The notes: generated by a model not told the origin, from the sequence alone. DNA of 64,000 nt from Gyromitra esculenta (GCA_038503075.1 JBCAML010000005.1:1426001-1490000), one strand, 5' to 3'. Positions 32,781 through 45,454 are shown, numbered from the stretch's first letter. Program-made: numbers and translations.

Positions 32781-34617
32781 TTAGGCTCCAGAGGACGTGA
32801 GCATTCGATATCGTTCTGCTATCTCTCGCTCTTCTTCAGACGTTCCAGAAGAAGCCTCAGACAACGGAGCCCCTGGAGGAACTGGCCGACGTACAACTGG
32901 CACTGATGATACTGATCGGGCGTCCATTGATGGGCGCCGCACTGAAGCTGGTGGGCTGGAGACCGGACCGCTTGATGGCTCTACGGAAGAAACAGTATGG
33001 GTATCAGAGCCCCTTCTGTTCCTAGACCCCGAATTTCTACTCCTATGCCCTGCTGGTATCGGTGGCACCGGCGGCGGTCGATCATCAATCGAAGAGCGTC
33101 GTGAAGCTGATGGAATCCGAGATACTGCACTACTATCCCCACCATTCGACTCGACAGGCAAAACAGCATCAGAAGTCTTCCGATTTCCAGACCCCGAACG
33201 CCTATGTCGACCCTCCCGGGTACCTGGATAGGACGATGGAGGACTAGAGCTCATATTGCTACCTCCACTGGCTGTCCTTCTATGGGGAGGAAGACCCTCG
33301 GGGGAAACGGGACTCACAGAAGAGTTTTCAGGCCTTGAATGGCTCCTAGCCCGACGTGTAGATGGAGGGGCAGCTGGTGGACCAGATACCGTGCTCCCAA
33401 CCCTACCTGGCTCCACCGGCGAAATAGTATATGTATCAGAAACCCTTCGACCCTCCGGTCCCAAATGGGGCCGATGTCGGCTCCCCTGCGAAGACCCATA
33501 CCCCGAATCGCCTCCCACCGGTCCGGGCCTTCGCAGTGTCTGGAAAGCTGGCGAAGGCACCCGAGTACCGTCAATCTCAACCGGCGACGGCGTCCTCGCA
33601 TTCAGCTCGACTTTCGGCGGGACCAATTCGCCGTCGCCCTGGAGCTCGGCCAGCGGGGCCGCGGCCTCGTTATCCCGATCGATAATCAGCCGTTTACTAT
33701 CCCTAGTATTCCTCGCCTGCTTCTTCCGCCGTATCAGCACTAACGCAATGATAATCAGTCCAACCAATATCACCACAATCGGTATTCCAAGCCCCAACGC
33801 AATCTTCGTCCCCGGCGATATCCCCCCCGGGCTCGACGCAGATGTCGCCGTCGCTCCCGAAGATATACTAGTCGACGATACCGTATTTTTTGAATTTGTG
33901 TTAGTCGGGGTAGGACTCGAAGCCTTCGTCCTTGTTGCTCCCGCGAATACCGAAAGATCCGAACTCTGCCAACGCACTTCGATCCCGTATCCCAATGCCA
34001 TAGTCGTGCCGTCGGTCGGCAGGGTAACTTTTCCATCGCTCTGCCAGCCCGCGACACTAAAATTGGGAGTATAGTGTGTAACGACCGTTTCCGAAACGAT
34101 TGTGCTAGAGCAGGATAGGCCGGTATATACACCTGTAGTACCAGAGAAACATCCATAATTACTACAATACACACAACGCACAACGCACACACGCACACAC
34201 AGCATTAGTACATGCATAACAAAAAAATGATAATTGCTTTTTCCGACCCCCCATTTCCGTGCGTCATAATTTGGAGAGGTTGAGAGAGTAGAAAACCCAC
34301 CTCGGACAACACAGAGCAGCCGACTCCCCCTTCACCAAGTTTGAAGACACTGCGCAAGCAGACGTAAACCCACTCGGACATACTCCGGGAGAATAAAAAG
34401 CGCCGATCCCCCCACTCCCCGTGTTCGAAGCTAAAAACGCACTATAGCCAGGTGGGAAACAGCTATAGTATGCCGTAACCGGAGCCGTGACGCCGAGCGG
34501 GACCAGTAGCGCGGTGTTTCTATCGGTGTAGGCTTCGAGCGAAGTGAAGCACGCCGCCGGCGGCGTGAAGGTGGTTTCCAAAGCGGCGATGATGGAACGG
34601 TAGGTTGAGGACGCCAT
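32781..34617 (-). CDS. Single-pass membrane protein with Cys-containing ectodomain
   Basis: Exons are 34617-34301 and 34161-32781 (139-nt intron with a TACTAAT branch site), giving 565 aa. The N-terminal region (1 to about 180) has spaced cysteines (ACF, SCFPPGY, VCPSGF, LCCP, YGCFSG, SCSS), recalling a common Pezizomycotina group that starts with an ETTFTPPAAC-like motif. A Ser/Thr-rich stalk (about 180-220) leads to one strong membrane span (about 226-249). The stop-transfer sequence RRKKQAR follows, then a roughly 310-residue Ser/Pro/Arg-rich cytoplasmic tail. No classical signal peptide is visible at the chosen ATG, so the span may act as the signal-anchor or the true start may be missed. 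The layout resembles cell-wall sensors, but no specific function can be claimed. Confidence 0.85.
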
Positions 34618-35552
34618 GATATCCCATAATCCAGCGTTGTATGTGTGTGTGTGTGTGAATGAAATGAATGTGTTATGTTGCTGGCGGTGGTCGGTCGGTC
34701 GGATGTCGTCGTCGCGTCCTTTGCTGGCCGTGGGACGGAAATATTATCCAATGAAATACGATATAGTGTTTGTGGGAAAGCCTACCTACCCAACAGATAA
34801 AAAGGGAAAGGAAAGGAAAAAGGGCTTACGCTTGATTTGGGGCTCTTTTTTTTTTTGTTTTTCCCCCGTACACCAAATCAAATTGTAGCCCCTCTCCGAG
34901 GAATCGGATTCGACATAGCCACCGCGGCTGACTGGCTAGGCTCTGTTTTGGTGAGCTACTTTTTCCAGGGATCTTGTTGGCCCTTTGGATGCACACTTGC
35001 AAGCAAACCCGCGGCGCTGGTGAGGGATTGATAGTCATGGCCGGTCACTCGCACATCGCGCCGTGTAGGACTCTGATACGGCTCAGAGCAAGGATCTACA
35101 ACTCTAATGTGTTTTATGGCGATCATGAATCTAGAAAACTATCCTAATCGGAGAAGGGTTTAATGATCAGCGAAGCTATTATAGAAATGCAGGGATTATG
35201 TGCAGTGGAAATGTTTCTTGGCAATCATTGGTTCCTGTATCGACTAGGATCTTTATGTACGTCTCAACGGGCCAAAATAGCAACCCAACCATCACAAGTA
35301 TGTAACCGATAAAACAATCAATCGTTGGTATCAGCATTCGCCACGCTCTGCTAAATAATACAAAAATCAAAGAGTATGCAGCCCCAATCCTTAACCCAAC
35401 CCTTTAAAAACGCCATGGTTCGCTAATACAGCACTTGACCACCGAAGGAGGAAACGAAAAGGAAAGAAAAGAAATAGCAATGCACCCCCCCAGACTAGAG
35501 TTATAAACCAACAGAGAAAAACATAAAAAAAAGCGAAATTAAACACTAAAGA
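34618..35552. other. Spacer between membrane-protein and Myb-like genes
   Basis: About 0.9 kb containing the membrane-protein promoter (with a short GT repeat near 34640-34655 and a T-run near 34849) and the 3' region of the Myb-like gene. I see no gene. Confidence 0.5.
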
Positions 35553-38033
35553 CTAAATATTATTCCAAGCACAGCCCATGAGATATCCATTGCCACCCTC
35601 TATAAGCTCTTTTTTAATCTCAATCGCCCTCTCTCTGATCGCGGGGATACTCCTATGCCTCAACGGCGCCCGGTTGCCATATCCATAGAAGTTCTTGATT
35701 AGGTCAAATCGATGGTTACCTAAACCAATATCACATTAGTAAGCTTGCAAAAAAAGAACTCGAGAAGGTAGGTAGAAAGGAAGAGTACCATCAAATCTCT
35801 CAACCCCGTTCAAAAGCGCTTGAGTCTCATCATCTTCCCACTCGCGATCCTCCAACACCTCAACACCGTCATCCGATCCCTCATTTACACCCTGAGCCGC
35901 CATCTCCGCCCTGGCCCTGGCCCTGGCGTGGCGTTCCCCAAAGGCCTCAATCTCAACGACCTCCACATCATTATCAGCTCCAATAATAATAGGGTTGTTT
36001 TTCTCTCCGCCATTACTATTCTCCTCCTCCTCCCCCCCCACCGCGTATCCTTCATCTTCCTGTCCATAAACGTCCTCCTCCATTTCCTTTGGTTCTCCCA
36101 TACTCACGTCCTCTCCGCCCATCCCTTCCTCTAGGGGCCATCCATCATCTCCTTCTCCGGCGCTATACCCATGCTGTTGCGATGTCGGGTGAGATATATT
36201 TTCTTCCTCGTCCTCACTTTCTTCACCATCCTCAATCACCACTGCGCGTATCTGCTTTTGCCTCAAAATATCCTCGGTATCCGAGTCCCGATCCGCAATG
36301 CGTCTCCGCTTCTGGGTGCGGGCGAAATCATCGGAGCTGTCCGGGGTTCGGCACCTAAACACTTCCCGCTCCCGTTGTCGTAACGCGCGCTCGATTTCCT
36401 CGTCCCTCTTTTTCATAGCTTTTCTAGCCTCCTCGAGCTCCTTTTCTTTTTTTTTTTGATCTTCGATCTCTTTTTTGGAAAGAGGCTTCTTGGCTTTACT
36501 TTCGTAATTGAGTTCCTTGAACACAGATCTGATCCGACCCTGACACTTTTCAATGTTTTTGAGCTGGGTATTGTTGGTGCTGAGAACACGTTTAAGAATG
36601 CCTCCAAAGAATTTAGTGTCCTGCTCGAACGAGAAAAAGGTTTTCATAACGTTGTCGAGGCGCTTGGCCGCCGCTAATTCTTCCGCGGACGTAAGAGGAT
36701 CCTCGACGACAGAAGTAGAAACAGTTCTGAGGAGTTCATACCACCCGTCCTCTCTGTCAAGCTGGAGGGTCTTGAGTTCGTCAAAATCACTCTTGAGAGC
36801 ACTCAGCTTTTTGCGGATAGCGCGAAACTTTGCTTCCGACTTCTTGATCTGGTTGAGAAATTGGGTGAAGTCATCTTCCGAGTTTTCGTCGGCCTCTTGG
36901 TCGGGCTCATCGTGGGGTGGGTTGCAGCAAGGATTTTCAATAAGGCTTGTGGGCTCACTCCCCTCACCGCCGCCATCTCCCTTCTCTTTATCGCTATCTT
37001 CCTCTTCGTCACCATTATCTTCCTCTTCGTCGCCGTTATCTTCCTCTTCATCGTCGTTACCCTCTACTTGATAGTCGCCATCTTGGTTCTTATCATCATC
37101 ATCACCTTCCTCTTCTTCATCATCATCACCACTATCTCTCTTCTCACTGTTATCATCTCTCTCGCCGCCGCCGCCTTCTACAGCGTCGGCCTCCTCACCA
37201 CCCCTGCCATAACCTAGACCGGCGACAGCTGCCTCATCCGATAGCTCTGGCGCTCCCGAGGAAGGCACTGTCTCCGACTCGTTCCCTTTTTCAAGTGTAA
37301 TTTTTATGAGCTCATCCATCATATGTTCTGTCGCCCTGTCGCGGAACCCGCCATTTCGGGTACTCTTCCCCAAAGGCACAGAAGCAGCTGTTTCGGGAGA
37401 TATATCAATAATATTTTTGCCGACCCTCCTGCTCCTCTTAGTCTTTGGCTTAACCGGGGGAGCAGCGACAGGAGAAGAATCGGGGGGATCCCACAGCGCC
37501 GAAGAGGGCCCGGGTCCGGATTCGCGCTGGGTAGATGCGGGAGCAGTAGGATACTGAGTCTCCCTGTCTGCATTTGTAGCTTCTTTCCTAGAGGGCGCCT
37601 TCTGCGTGGTAGCAGCAGACCTCTTCGCACTGGGCTTTTTGGATTGGACGGGCGATTCACCCATCGATGCCCCAATAACAGAGCTCCCGGCAGAGATCCT
37701 GCGAAGATGATCTTGGGTGCCCGGGGACACGACAACAGCGGTGGAATTGCCCCGTTTGGCCGCCGAGTGTTTCTTCAGAGGGATCTGAACCTCGACGCTG
37801 TTGCTACCCGGAGGGCCATGAAGCTCATTCTCGTCTTGGCCCGTTGTCTCATGCGTTTGCTGATTACCCTCATAATCGTAGTCGGATCTGTCAACTGCAG
37901 ATTCGGAGCGTGCACGTGTCTGTTTTGTAGATGTAACAGTAGAACTCTTGCTCCGTATTCTGGCGGGTTTGTTAGGGAGGGATTGGAAAGCTTCACTTGC
38001 AGAGGACCTTGTAGACCGGATAAGTGGGGGCAT
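35553..38033 (-). CDS. Acidic disordered protein with C-terminal Myb-like domain
   Basis: Exons are 38033-35789 and 35719-35553 (69-nt intron), giving 803 aa. The first 250 residues are basic and Ser-rich. A very acidic tract follows with tandem NGDEEED units (about 37005-37050), then a predicted helical segment with coiled-coil character (about residues 390-560), and another acidic region. The last 70 residues form a Myb/SANT-like domain split by the intron. The first helix reads WEDDETQALLNGVERFDG. It continues after the splice with NHRFDLIKNFYGYGNR and a basic third helix, RHRSIPAIRERAIEIKKEL. A single C-terminal Myb domain resembles telomere- and TTAGGG-binding factors and some transcription regulators, but I see no canonical telobox VDLKDKWRN, so the target is unknown. 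Nuclear location is inferred. Confidence 0.85.
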
Positions 38034-40574
38034 GGTGGTCAGCTTAAAGGGATTGGGCTGTGTGTAGCAGTGATTAGCTCAATGCCGGAATAACGGCGGA
38101 GCTCGGGACGGAGCTAGGTTCAGATGCGATAAGATGGAATAAACGATGCAGATGGCGAGAACCGGCAGGGTGGATGGTGGGGCGAGCAGAGAGAGGGGGT
38201 ATGAGGGAGTGAGTGGGGTGAGGGAGATAGAGGAAATGAAGATAGCCAGTAGTGTGGTGGTGGTGGACGAGAGCGTGACCATTCCCCATGCGACAGAGCA
38301 GAATGTTTACATCCCACCATGCTGTTGGTTGCGGTGCGAACCCGGACATCTTGGCACTCCTGCTCCATGACGCTGATCCCAGGCTTCCCCACGAGGGAGC
38401 AAGACAACAGCAGGAAGAAGAAAAGAAAGAGAGAAAAGACTGAAGTCATAGCATCGATGGTCTTGATCACAAGGCCCAACGACTGCTCGAGAGCATATTA
38501 CTGTAATTGAAGAGTATATCATCACCAATAGCCCTTCGCTCTGCTCCTCCTCCTCTCGAATCCACCCAACTCTGCAGCACACGCAAAAGGGTCCTTCCCA
38601 CCACTGCGCCGGACTGCGTGCAAAGACCACCATGTCTCCGAGCGATCTCCTCCACTGCCGTCCATCTGGTGCTTGGCCGTGGTCACAAGATGCAGCCTTC
38701 TTACCTGCAGTCCCGATACCAAAGCCTAACTAGCTAACTTACCTACCAGGCAGCGTCCGTGTCCATGCCCCAAAAGTAAGGAAAAGGCGAGATTGAAACT
38801 CAGCGAGCAGATCCAAGTGCGAGACAAACACGGCTATCGCAAGATCCCATTTGCAAAAGAAAAAAAAAATGGGAATGGGAATGGGAAGGAAAAGAAAAAA
38901 CGAATATCGTATCTATGATGACTACAAATCTCGCCTCATAAATATATGTAACTACTGCGAGCTACAAAAAAAAAAGCCCGCGCAATTGGAGCTCTCTCGA
39001 ATGTCAAAGACTCATCTGTCCTCCAAGCCCAAATTACAATACCTCCGTAGCGAATTGTAGCCTACGTTATGCATATCATCAATCAAAAAAAAGTTCCCTG
39101 CCCCTCCCCCCCCTCCAGATAAACACCCTTGGGCATCTGCAGTAGATTCCCTACATGTATGAATCGCCAGACCCAGAATTAATACCCCGCAAAAAAAAAA
39201 ACCCGCCCCAAGAGCAAAGCCACACCCATTCCATCTCAAGGCCACCAATCGCTTGGGACAGCAAAAATAAGAGGGAAAAGGGAAAAAACGGCGCCGTGGA
39301 GAGGGGGAAGGTAACCAACCATTGATTAATCAACCAAAAACCCAGATGCGACTCGCAGAAGCCGAGTGGATGTGTGTGTCCCCCCACGCCTGTGGACGAA
39401 GTAAAAAAGAAAAAAGAAAGGTTCAACAGCGGTTACGTACATTCATATGCACAATACAGCAAAGTACATTTCCAGTTTACTATTTACGAGTCCTTTTCTC
39501 ACCTCCCCTCCCTGCCCCTCCCCACCCATCCACCTTGTATTTTCAGCGAATGGTACAAAGTTCGTCTGACATCATATTCACAAAGCATGAAAAATGGTGC
39601 TTCAATTGAGTTTCAAAATGAGGAAAATTAATAGGTTCACTGCCTAGTATGATATCACTAACACTTGGAGAGAAAAAAGGAAAACTTAGTTTTCCCCACA
39701 ATAAGTGTGTCGTGAGCAAAATAATAAACGAGCCACGCGAACCAAATGATAAAAACGCCTACGCGCAAATAGTAAAAGCAAAAAAAACAACTCCAAGTAA
39801 ACAAATGTAAATAAAATTTTGGTAGGATATACCAAGAAAACGCCCGTTATGTGCGGGACTCCCTAGTCCAGCAAATATGACAAATGAAAAAAAATGATTT
39901 CTCGAAAGAGATGATACTAGAGAGAGAGAGAAGAGCGCCAATCTACCCCAATCTCAAAAAAAAACCACGCGATGCCAAAATGCCAAATATACCCAATAGT
40001 CAAAAATACAGATGCGCCAAAATGCGCGCGTAAGAAAAAACATTAAGTTCCCATGATGCAAACCAGGGTATCGTAAAAAAAGAAAAGAAAACTCATAAGT
40101 CGCGTCGCCTCGTTAATCGTTACAATCTATCTAGAGCCAAACCACACCAAACCGTGCCACCGCAAAAAAAAAAAACAGGTTAAAAAAACAGATAAAAGAA
40201 GTTCGAAGCTGGGGACTAATCCGAAATCGAGGATGAGAATGATAATGCGAATATACAACCGAGATGACCCGAAAGGTCGAAAGCTTTCGAGAAGGGGAGG
40301 GGGGGGGGGCGAGGATGCTGAAAGGAGGGCGACTTTCGGCGAGAGAGTTTGAGGGATTTCGAAGGAAGAGTTTGCGGGATTTCGAGGGGAGGGACGTCAG
40401 TATCGTCAGGAATATCAAAGAATTCCGTCGTAATCAAAGACGCATCGGAGCTATGATACAGTCTATCCAAAAAGCCTATTTTTGGAATTAGCCTGGTTCG
40501 GGGTTAAACGTCATTGGGACGAAGAATGAAAAAAACTTACAATTTACTTTTCAAAAGACACTCTAACGTATCGC
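38034..40574. other. Spacer, A-rich
   Basis: About 2.5 kb with several A-runs (38851-39200, 39780-40180), a TACATGTA at 39153, and a G12 run near 40300 inside a GGGGAGGGG context. The left part should be the promoter of the Myb-like gene and the right part the 3' UTR of the small gene at 40575. The frames at 38074-38730 and 40131-40491 are not supported. Confidence 0.5.
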
Positions 40575-40865
40575 TTAAAGTTTGCTCTTGAAGATCTTCC
40601 CCCACCATCCGACCCAGCTATCCTGCCTCTGCTGCATTCCTGGACGTCGTGTCTGTTCGTCGCCAACCGAGCCCACAGAGTCCCTTCGCCCCGAACCGGA
40701 TTTATCCTCCTCCTCCTCCTCCTCTTCGTCGATGTTGACAAAGTGAGGTTCTGGAAAGAATACCCAGTTGTTGTCGAGACCCTCTTGTGGTGTGAATTGG
40801 GTTGGTCGAGTTTGTCCGTACTGTGGTGCGGCTGAGGCGCCGTGTTCCCAGGATTTTGTAGACAT
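40575..40865 (-). CDS. Small 96-aa protein of unknown function
   Basis: An intronless frame of 96 aa starting MSTKSWEHGASAAPQYGQ. It has a non-repetitive N-terminal half with motifs that look constrained (RPTQFTPQEG, NWVFFPEPHFVN), an acidic run of about seven Glu, an Arg/Gln region (RRPGMQQRQDS), and an amphipathic end WVGWWGKIFKSKL. I do not recognise a named family, though short fungal proteins of this style are common. No signal peptide is visible. The C-terminal Trp/Lys helix could bind membrane or a partner. The ATG chosen is the first one that gives this composition; the frame stays open 78 codons upstream but changes character. Confidence 0.7.
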   Translation of the reverse strand: MSTKSWEHGASAAPQYGQTRPTQFTPQEGLDNNWVFFPEPHFVNIDEEEEEEEDKSGSGRRDSVGSVGDEQTRRPGMQQRQDSWVGWWGKIFKSKL

Positions 40866-43800
40866 TGTTTTTTGCAGATGAGGAAGTTGGAATGTGTTTT
40901 GTTTTTGTGATCGATAGTTTATCAGTGAAGATCTAGAATGTAATGAGGCTAGTTGCCGACGGGAGATAGTCACGAAGATCAGTTGAGGTGCTTTTGTTTG
41001 TTGGATCGAGAAGAAAAAATATTCTAGGGATGCGGGGGGGGGATGGGGGATGTTTATACTACTGACCTTGCTTGCCAGACCACACCACCTCCAATCCACG
41101 AACTTGGAGCTGCAAGGAACCGGGTCGTGGCGCGTTACGTGTCGATCTGGTGAGTGGCAGCTTTAAATGGCAATGCGGCCATTCTAATGCATGGACTTGG
41201 TCTCACACAGGCTGGTCTTACCCTGGCGTTTACACATTCGCTGGGGGGGGGGTGTGGAAATAAGGAAAGAAGAAAACAAGTACGACACCTTCTTGCCTCC
41301 CTGCGACCGACCGATACGACGTTGCGGTGGGAGTGTGAGCAGGAAAAAGTGGACAACGCGGACTCCAGAGTGGGAGTAGAGTAGCATATTGCAGCATGCA
41401 AGCAACGACTCACATGGAAGGCAAACCCGCGGTGGGCGAGGTAAGTAAGTAGAGTACCGGCGCGAGTACCAGTCAGCACCAGCAGGTTCGACGAGGGTAC
41501 TAATCAATCGCTGTGGGCCTGATGCCATTGGCGGGACACGCCTCGCTCGCATCACATCACATAAGAAAAATCACGGATCCGGATTCTCTTCTCCCCTCCC
41601 CTCTTTCGCCTGCCTCACCTGCGCTGGTATGACGGAGACGTTGGGAGACGGTGAATTCCATTTGTTTGCGCTCTCCCGCGCCCAACGCTCTGCTCAAAAA
41701 TGACACATGGATTTGGTTTGTTGAATTGTTGATGTGATGTTGGCGACTCCCTACCGCGACATCCAATGGCAGCTTGCCGCGTGCTCGCTGCTGTAGCGCT
41801 ACGTTTTGGGTAGGGGAGGGGTGAGGCTTAAAAGCTTGGCTTCTCATTGGATGCGTGTCTCGTGTGATCTTCCCCGCAACCAACGGTGGATGAATCGGGT
41901 GCGAGCTGAGGACGGCGACCGAGACTTGCCGGCTCTGGGACGGACCTCGTTAACCTTCGGTGCAGAGTTCCCTATGTCCGCGCCGCAGCGCTCTCTTCAA
42001 ATCGAACTGTGGCAGCACTGTGGCTGATATAGGGCTTGTGTTTTATATTTGTAACCCGGCACCTTGGAAGTGGCGAAGGAAATCATCGCCGGGCAATGCC
42101 CCACACATGAACTCTTGAGATACGGCCCAGATTCTGACAAATATAGTGACTAAATTCCCCACCGGCCCCTCGGTGACAGAGCGTGAACCATTGAGTGGCA
42201 TTGGGGCGGTACTACTGAGGCCTTTAGCTGATAAGATCGATCACGGAAACGGTAACACTTAAGCTTGCTCGGCTGCGCGGTTGGACGTTTGTGGCGATTG
42301 TCAAGGCTGTCACGCTGCTCGCACCCTGGTGGCCTACATGCTTAATTTATTACCCGGCTCTGTTTTAAGCGCGGAACCCGAACGTCCTGGCACATTCGAA
42401 ATCCGATGGTAATCATGCTAATCGTAGCCTCCACACAAGGTATATCTAAATACAAACAAATGAGCAAGAAAGAGAAAAAAACTGGATGTGCCCGATGCAT
42501 GTCCAAGTCACGATTGTGTATCTATCTTAAGCATGAAGAATTTTTCTCCCCCCCACCTGCACCAGCAGCAGGATAAAGATACTCGAGTAGGCCGGATGAA
42601 ACCTGGATAAAGATCACTCGGGCCACGCTTTCCCTTGGCAATCCTAATTGAGAAACTCAACATCGGAGGTGAACCCTTGGGTAAAAGTTATTTTGACAGA
42701 TCAGCCCGCCGATCAGATATGAGCTTAAGTCTCGCCTCCGTAGCAATGGTAGTCGAAGGGCAATGGATCTTTGACCCGACTCCTGCAACCCATGGTTGGC
42801 GAGCTCTAATAGTCATGGAGCATCACTCGTGATCGAAGTGGCAACTGCTCGTGCCTAGAGCCCACAATTCACGCATATCTAAATGAGATCTTTGATAGGT
42901 TCGAGAGAATTATGCAGAAAGTATCTAAAAAAAGGTCTTATCATCGTGTTTCGATGGAGAACGTTGGATGGAAACACACTGCCTATTGTTCTTGATCATG
43001 TGACATAAACGTTCTTGGTCACGACTAGAATCCATCGGCTCTCAAGTCTTATTGGTGCACAGTAGCTAGATCCAGTAGGTTACGAGAATGGTCCTACCTC
43101 GCTATTGGCAAATTAAAGATCCTGTAAACATCGACGGCCTTATTCAAAAACAGTGCTGCGTGGTGAATTTCCAATAAACAACGTTCGATTTGAAAAAGAT
43201 AGGGAGTATAATTCAGTGAGGAATCGGCCCCAGTCTCTTGTCTCTTTCGTTCTTTCACTGTAACACGCAAAAAAGAGAGCGTCTTATCACTACTCGTATT
43301 CCGTTGACGTTTGTGAAATGGCCTAGGTCTACATTCCATACATTAATACCGTACTGAGCACAACCTTGGAGGTATGCAAACCTGGTCCGTTTCACAAACA
43401 TCGGCGATATACGAGTAGACTACAGAATCTTTGGTAGTTTTGCAACTAAGGATTGATAATCAATAAATATACGTACTTTTGACTAGAACATACCACACCA
43501 CCAATCACTACTAACTATGATGCTAACCACAAGTTCTATATTATGAACGTAATGAAATAGACGTAAATCCCCGTAAGAGGCGCCGTCCAACACTTTCGTT
43601 TCAACTAACTAAACGTTAATACGGTGATGCAAAGGAAGAGATTACAGTACGTGTATCTTGGGACGAAATATGCCGACAACGGAAGTACTAAGATTATCTG
43701 TAGGTCCAGAATCGGCCCTTTTGAGGTATCAGTTACGTATGAAACATATCACTAGTTCTTAATTACAGTATATACTACGAGAATAACATGGTATCGATGC

Positions 43801-44286
43801 TTCTAAGATATCTTGAAATCTATATAAAAGAAAACTGCAATCACCACCCAATTTTGGGAGGAAAGTGTAAATGTCATGTGATTGAGAGTAAACCGCATGG
43901 AGATACATGTATATATATACATATGTAATTCATCCATGGAGTTTCCCGATAGTTCAAAGTATTCTTTCTTTGTATATACTAATCGAATTTTTATTCTTTG
44001 TGATATAGGTAGGTTTGTGTAGAACAGGGGCCAGCAATTACATAGATCGTTGTTGTTGTTGTTGATTCGTCAGGTACATTCAACCCAGAGGTGCAATTAC
44101 ATAGATCGTGGGTTTGCAAAATGGAGAAATATAGAATTGCTTGTCGGCGTCCGTTTTCGCCGATTACATGTTTCTCAGCTAGAGGCTTGGAGGAAAAATT
44201 TCCCCGCTTTCTTCGAATGATTCTCCTTATAAACAACCTTTCACAGCATAACTGGTTCTCCCTCATCCATCGAACGAATTGCAAAA
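40866..44286. other. Spacer
   Basis: About 3.4 kb without a recognisable gene. It starts with the promoter of the small gene, including a G-run region at 41031-41060 and another near 41240. A TACATGTA lies at 43904, continuing into an ATATAT run. A 17-bp direct repeat at 44034 and 44093 precedes the next gene. Frames such as 41135-41555 and 41806-42027 show no coding signature. Confidence 0.5.
44034..44109 (+). repeat. 17-bp direct repeat
   Basis: GCAATTACATAGATCGT occurs at 44034-44050 and again at 44093-44109, separated by 42 bp with a short GTT repeat between. It lies 180-250 bp upstream of the start at 44287 and could be a regulatory duplication or chance slippage. Confidence 0.7.
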
Positions 44287-45454
44287 ATGGCTGCAACAGC
44301 AAATCCCCTTACGTTTGGATATCATTTGCGCCAGACTACCCGAAATCCTATCTTTCTCCCTCCGCTATCTTGGGACTCTAATCACCTTGATCTTCTCCGT
44401 GTATCGCTCGTCTACTTTGAGAACCGGGCGCTTGGTCATTTGCGGCAAATCAAACCGGAAAACATCCTGTGCACGTCTGTCAGTCCAAAGAACCTTCCTA
44501 CTGGTTATATTGATCAAGAGTACCTGAGAACTTACTGGTCATGGGTTGGACGCGGCAAGGAGGTAGCGGCTGAATGGATACCCATAATGATCGTGAGGTT
44601 GATCGACTCCATCCAGCAAGACTTGGAAGCAGATGTTTTCATTCATCAATTTCGTGAGTAAGTATTGAATAAGCTACCCTTAGACGTTTTACGAGTTATT
44701 TGATGCTCATTAAAAAAATTAGGATCTCCCAGAGATCCCCCAGGTTAATATTTAAGTTTGCAAATACTTCCACCAAGCTACAACTTAAATTCTTGATCTG
44801 CACATCAAAGACGCATATCCCTTTCTTGATTTTTAGCAATGCCTATCACAGAAATTTGTTACGCCAAGAGAAAGCAGACAAACTAAGAGAAACCTCCCAA
44901 TCTTGGAAGATACTTAACGAAGTTGCATCGACTGACTTTGAAATTGATCCGTTCGATGTGGCCTGTTTGATTGCGATGGCACAAGCCCAAGCCGCCCGGT
45001 TCAGGTCATCCTATCTCGCAGAGGTCCCTACTCACTTTAAAGTAAGTTTTTCTACTATCTGTATTATGTTTTTTATGATATACTAATATCCTATTAGGTT
45101 TATCTCGTCACGCCTAATCCTTCTACATCGGAATCACTTTACATATTTACTGCAACTATTGCCAGGGCCTATCTTAATGCATTGGAGGATCTTGACCTCG
45201 AGGTTAAAAACGGCTTTACCATTAGCCGCGAGGTCATCGAAATTCCTTCCCAGAAGTTCCCCTTTAAGATGAATAAAGGGATTATGGTCCAGAGGTTCGG
45301 AGAAATCGTTGAGGAGGTATTCATACATCATAAAGCTATGAAAGCTCTGCAAGACGAGAAGGACCTACATGACCGGAAATTTTCGAGGATCCAGGCATTT
45401 AGAGCGAGAAGGGAAAAAAATATTCTCAGCTCTTTCGGTGTATCGGGATTGTAG
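44287..45454 (+). CDS. Intact copy of a two-copy unrecognised family
   Basis: Exons are 44287-44657, 44723-45041 and 45098-45454, giving 348 aa. Both introns have GTAAGT donors, the second has a TACTAAT branch site, and all three exons join in frame. The paralogue at 27154-28254 lies 16 kb away on the opposite strand and shares both intron positions. I do not recognise the family. Conserved blocks between the copies are HLRQTTR (N terminus), W-D-S-x-H-L-D, IPFLIFSNAY, WKIL...DPFDVACLIAMAQAQ, VYLVTP and ARAYLNALEDL. The C terminus is charged and helical (EKDLHDRKFSRIQAFRARRE). No signal peptide, membrane segment or obvious catalytic triad is visible. It is probably intracellular and lineage-restricted. 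Confidence 0.85.

Noticed and set aside
33256..34074. 272-codon plus-strand frame
   Set aside because: Antisense to the membrane-protein gene; the sense strand has the membrane span, the stalk and correct splice sites.
37323..38093. 256-codon plus-strand frame
   Set aside because: Antisense to the Myb-like gene and without family resemblance.
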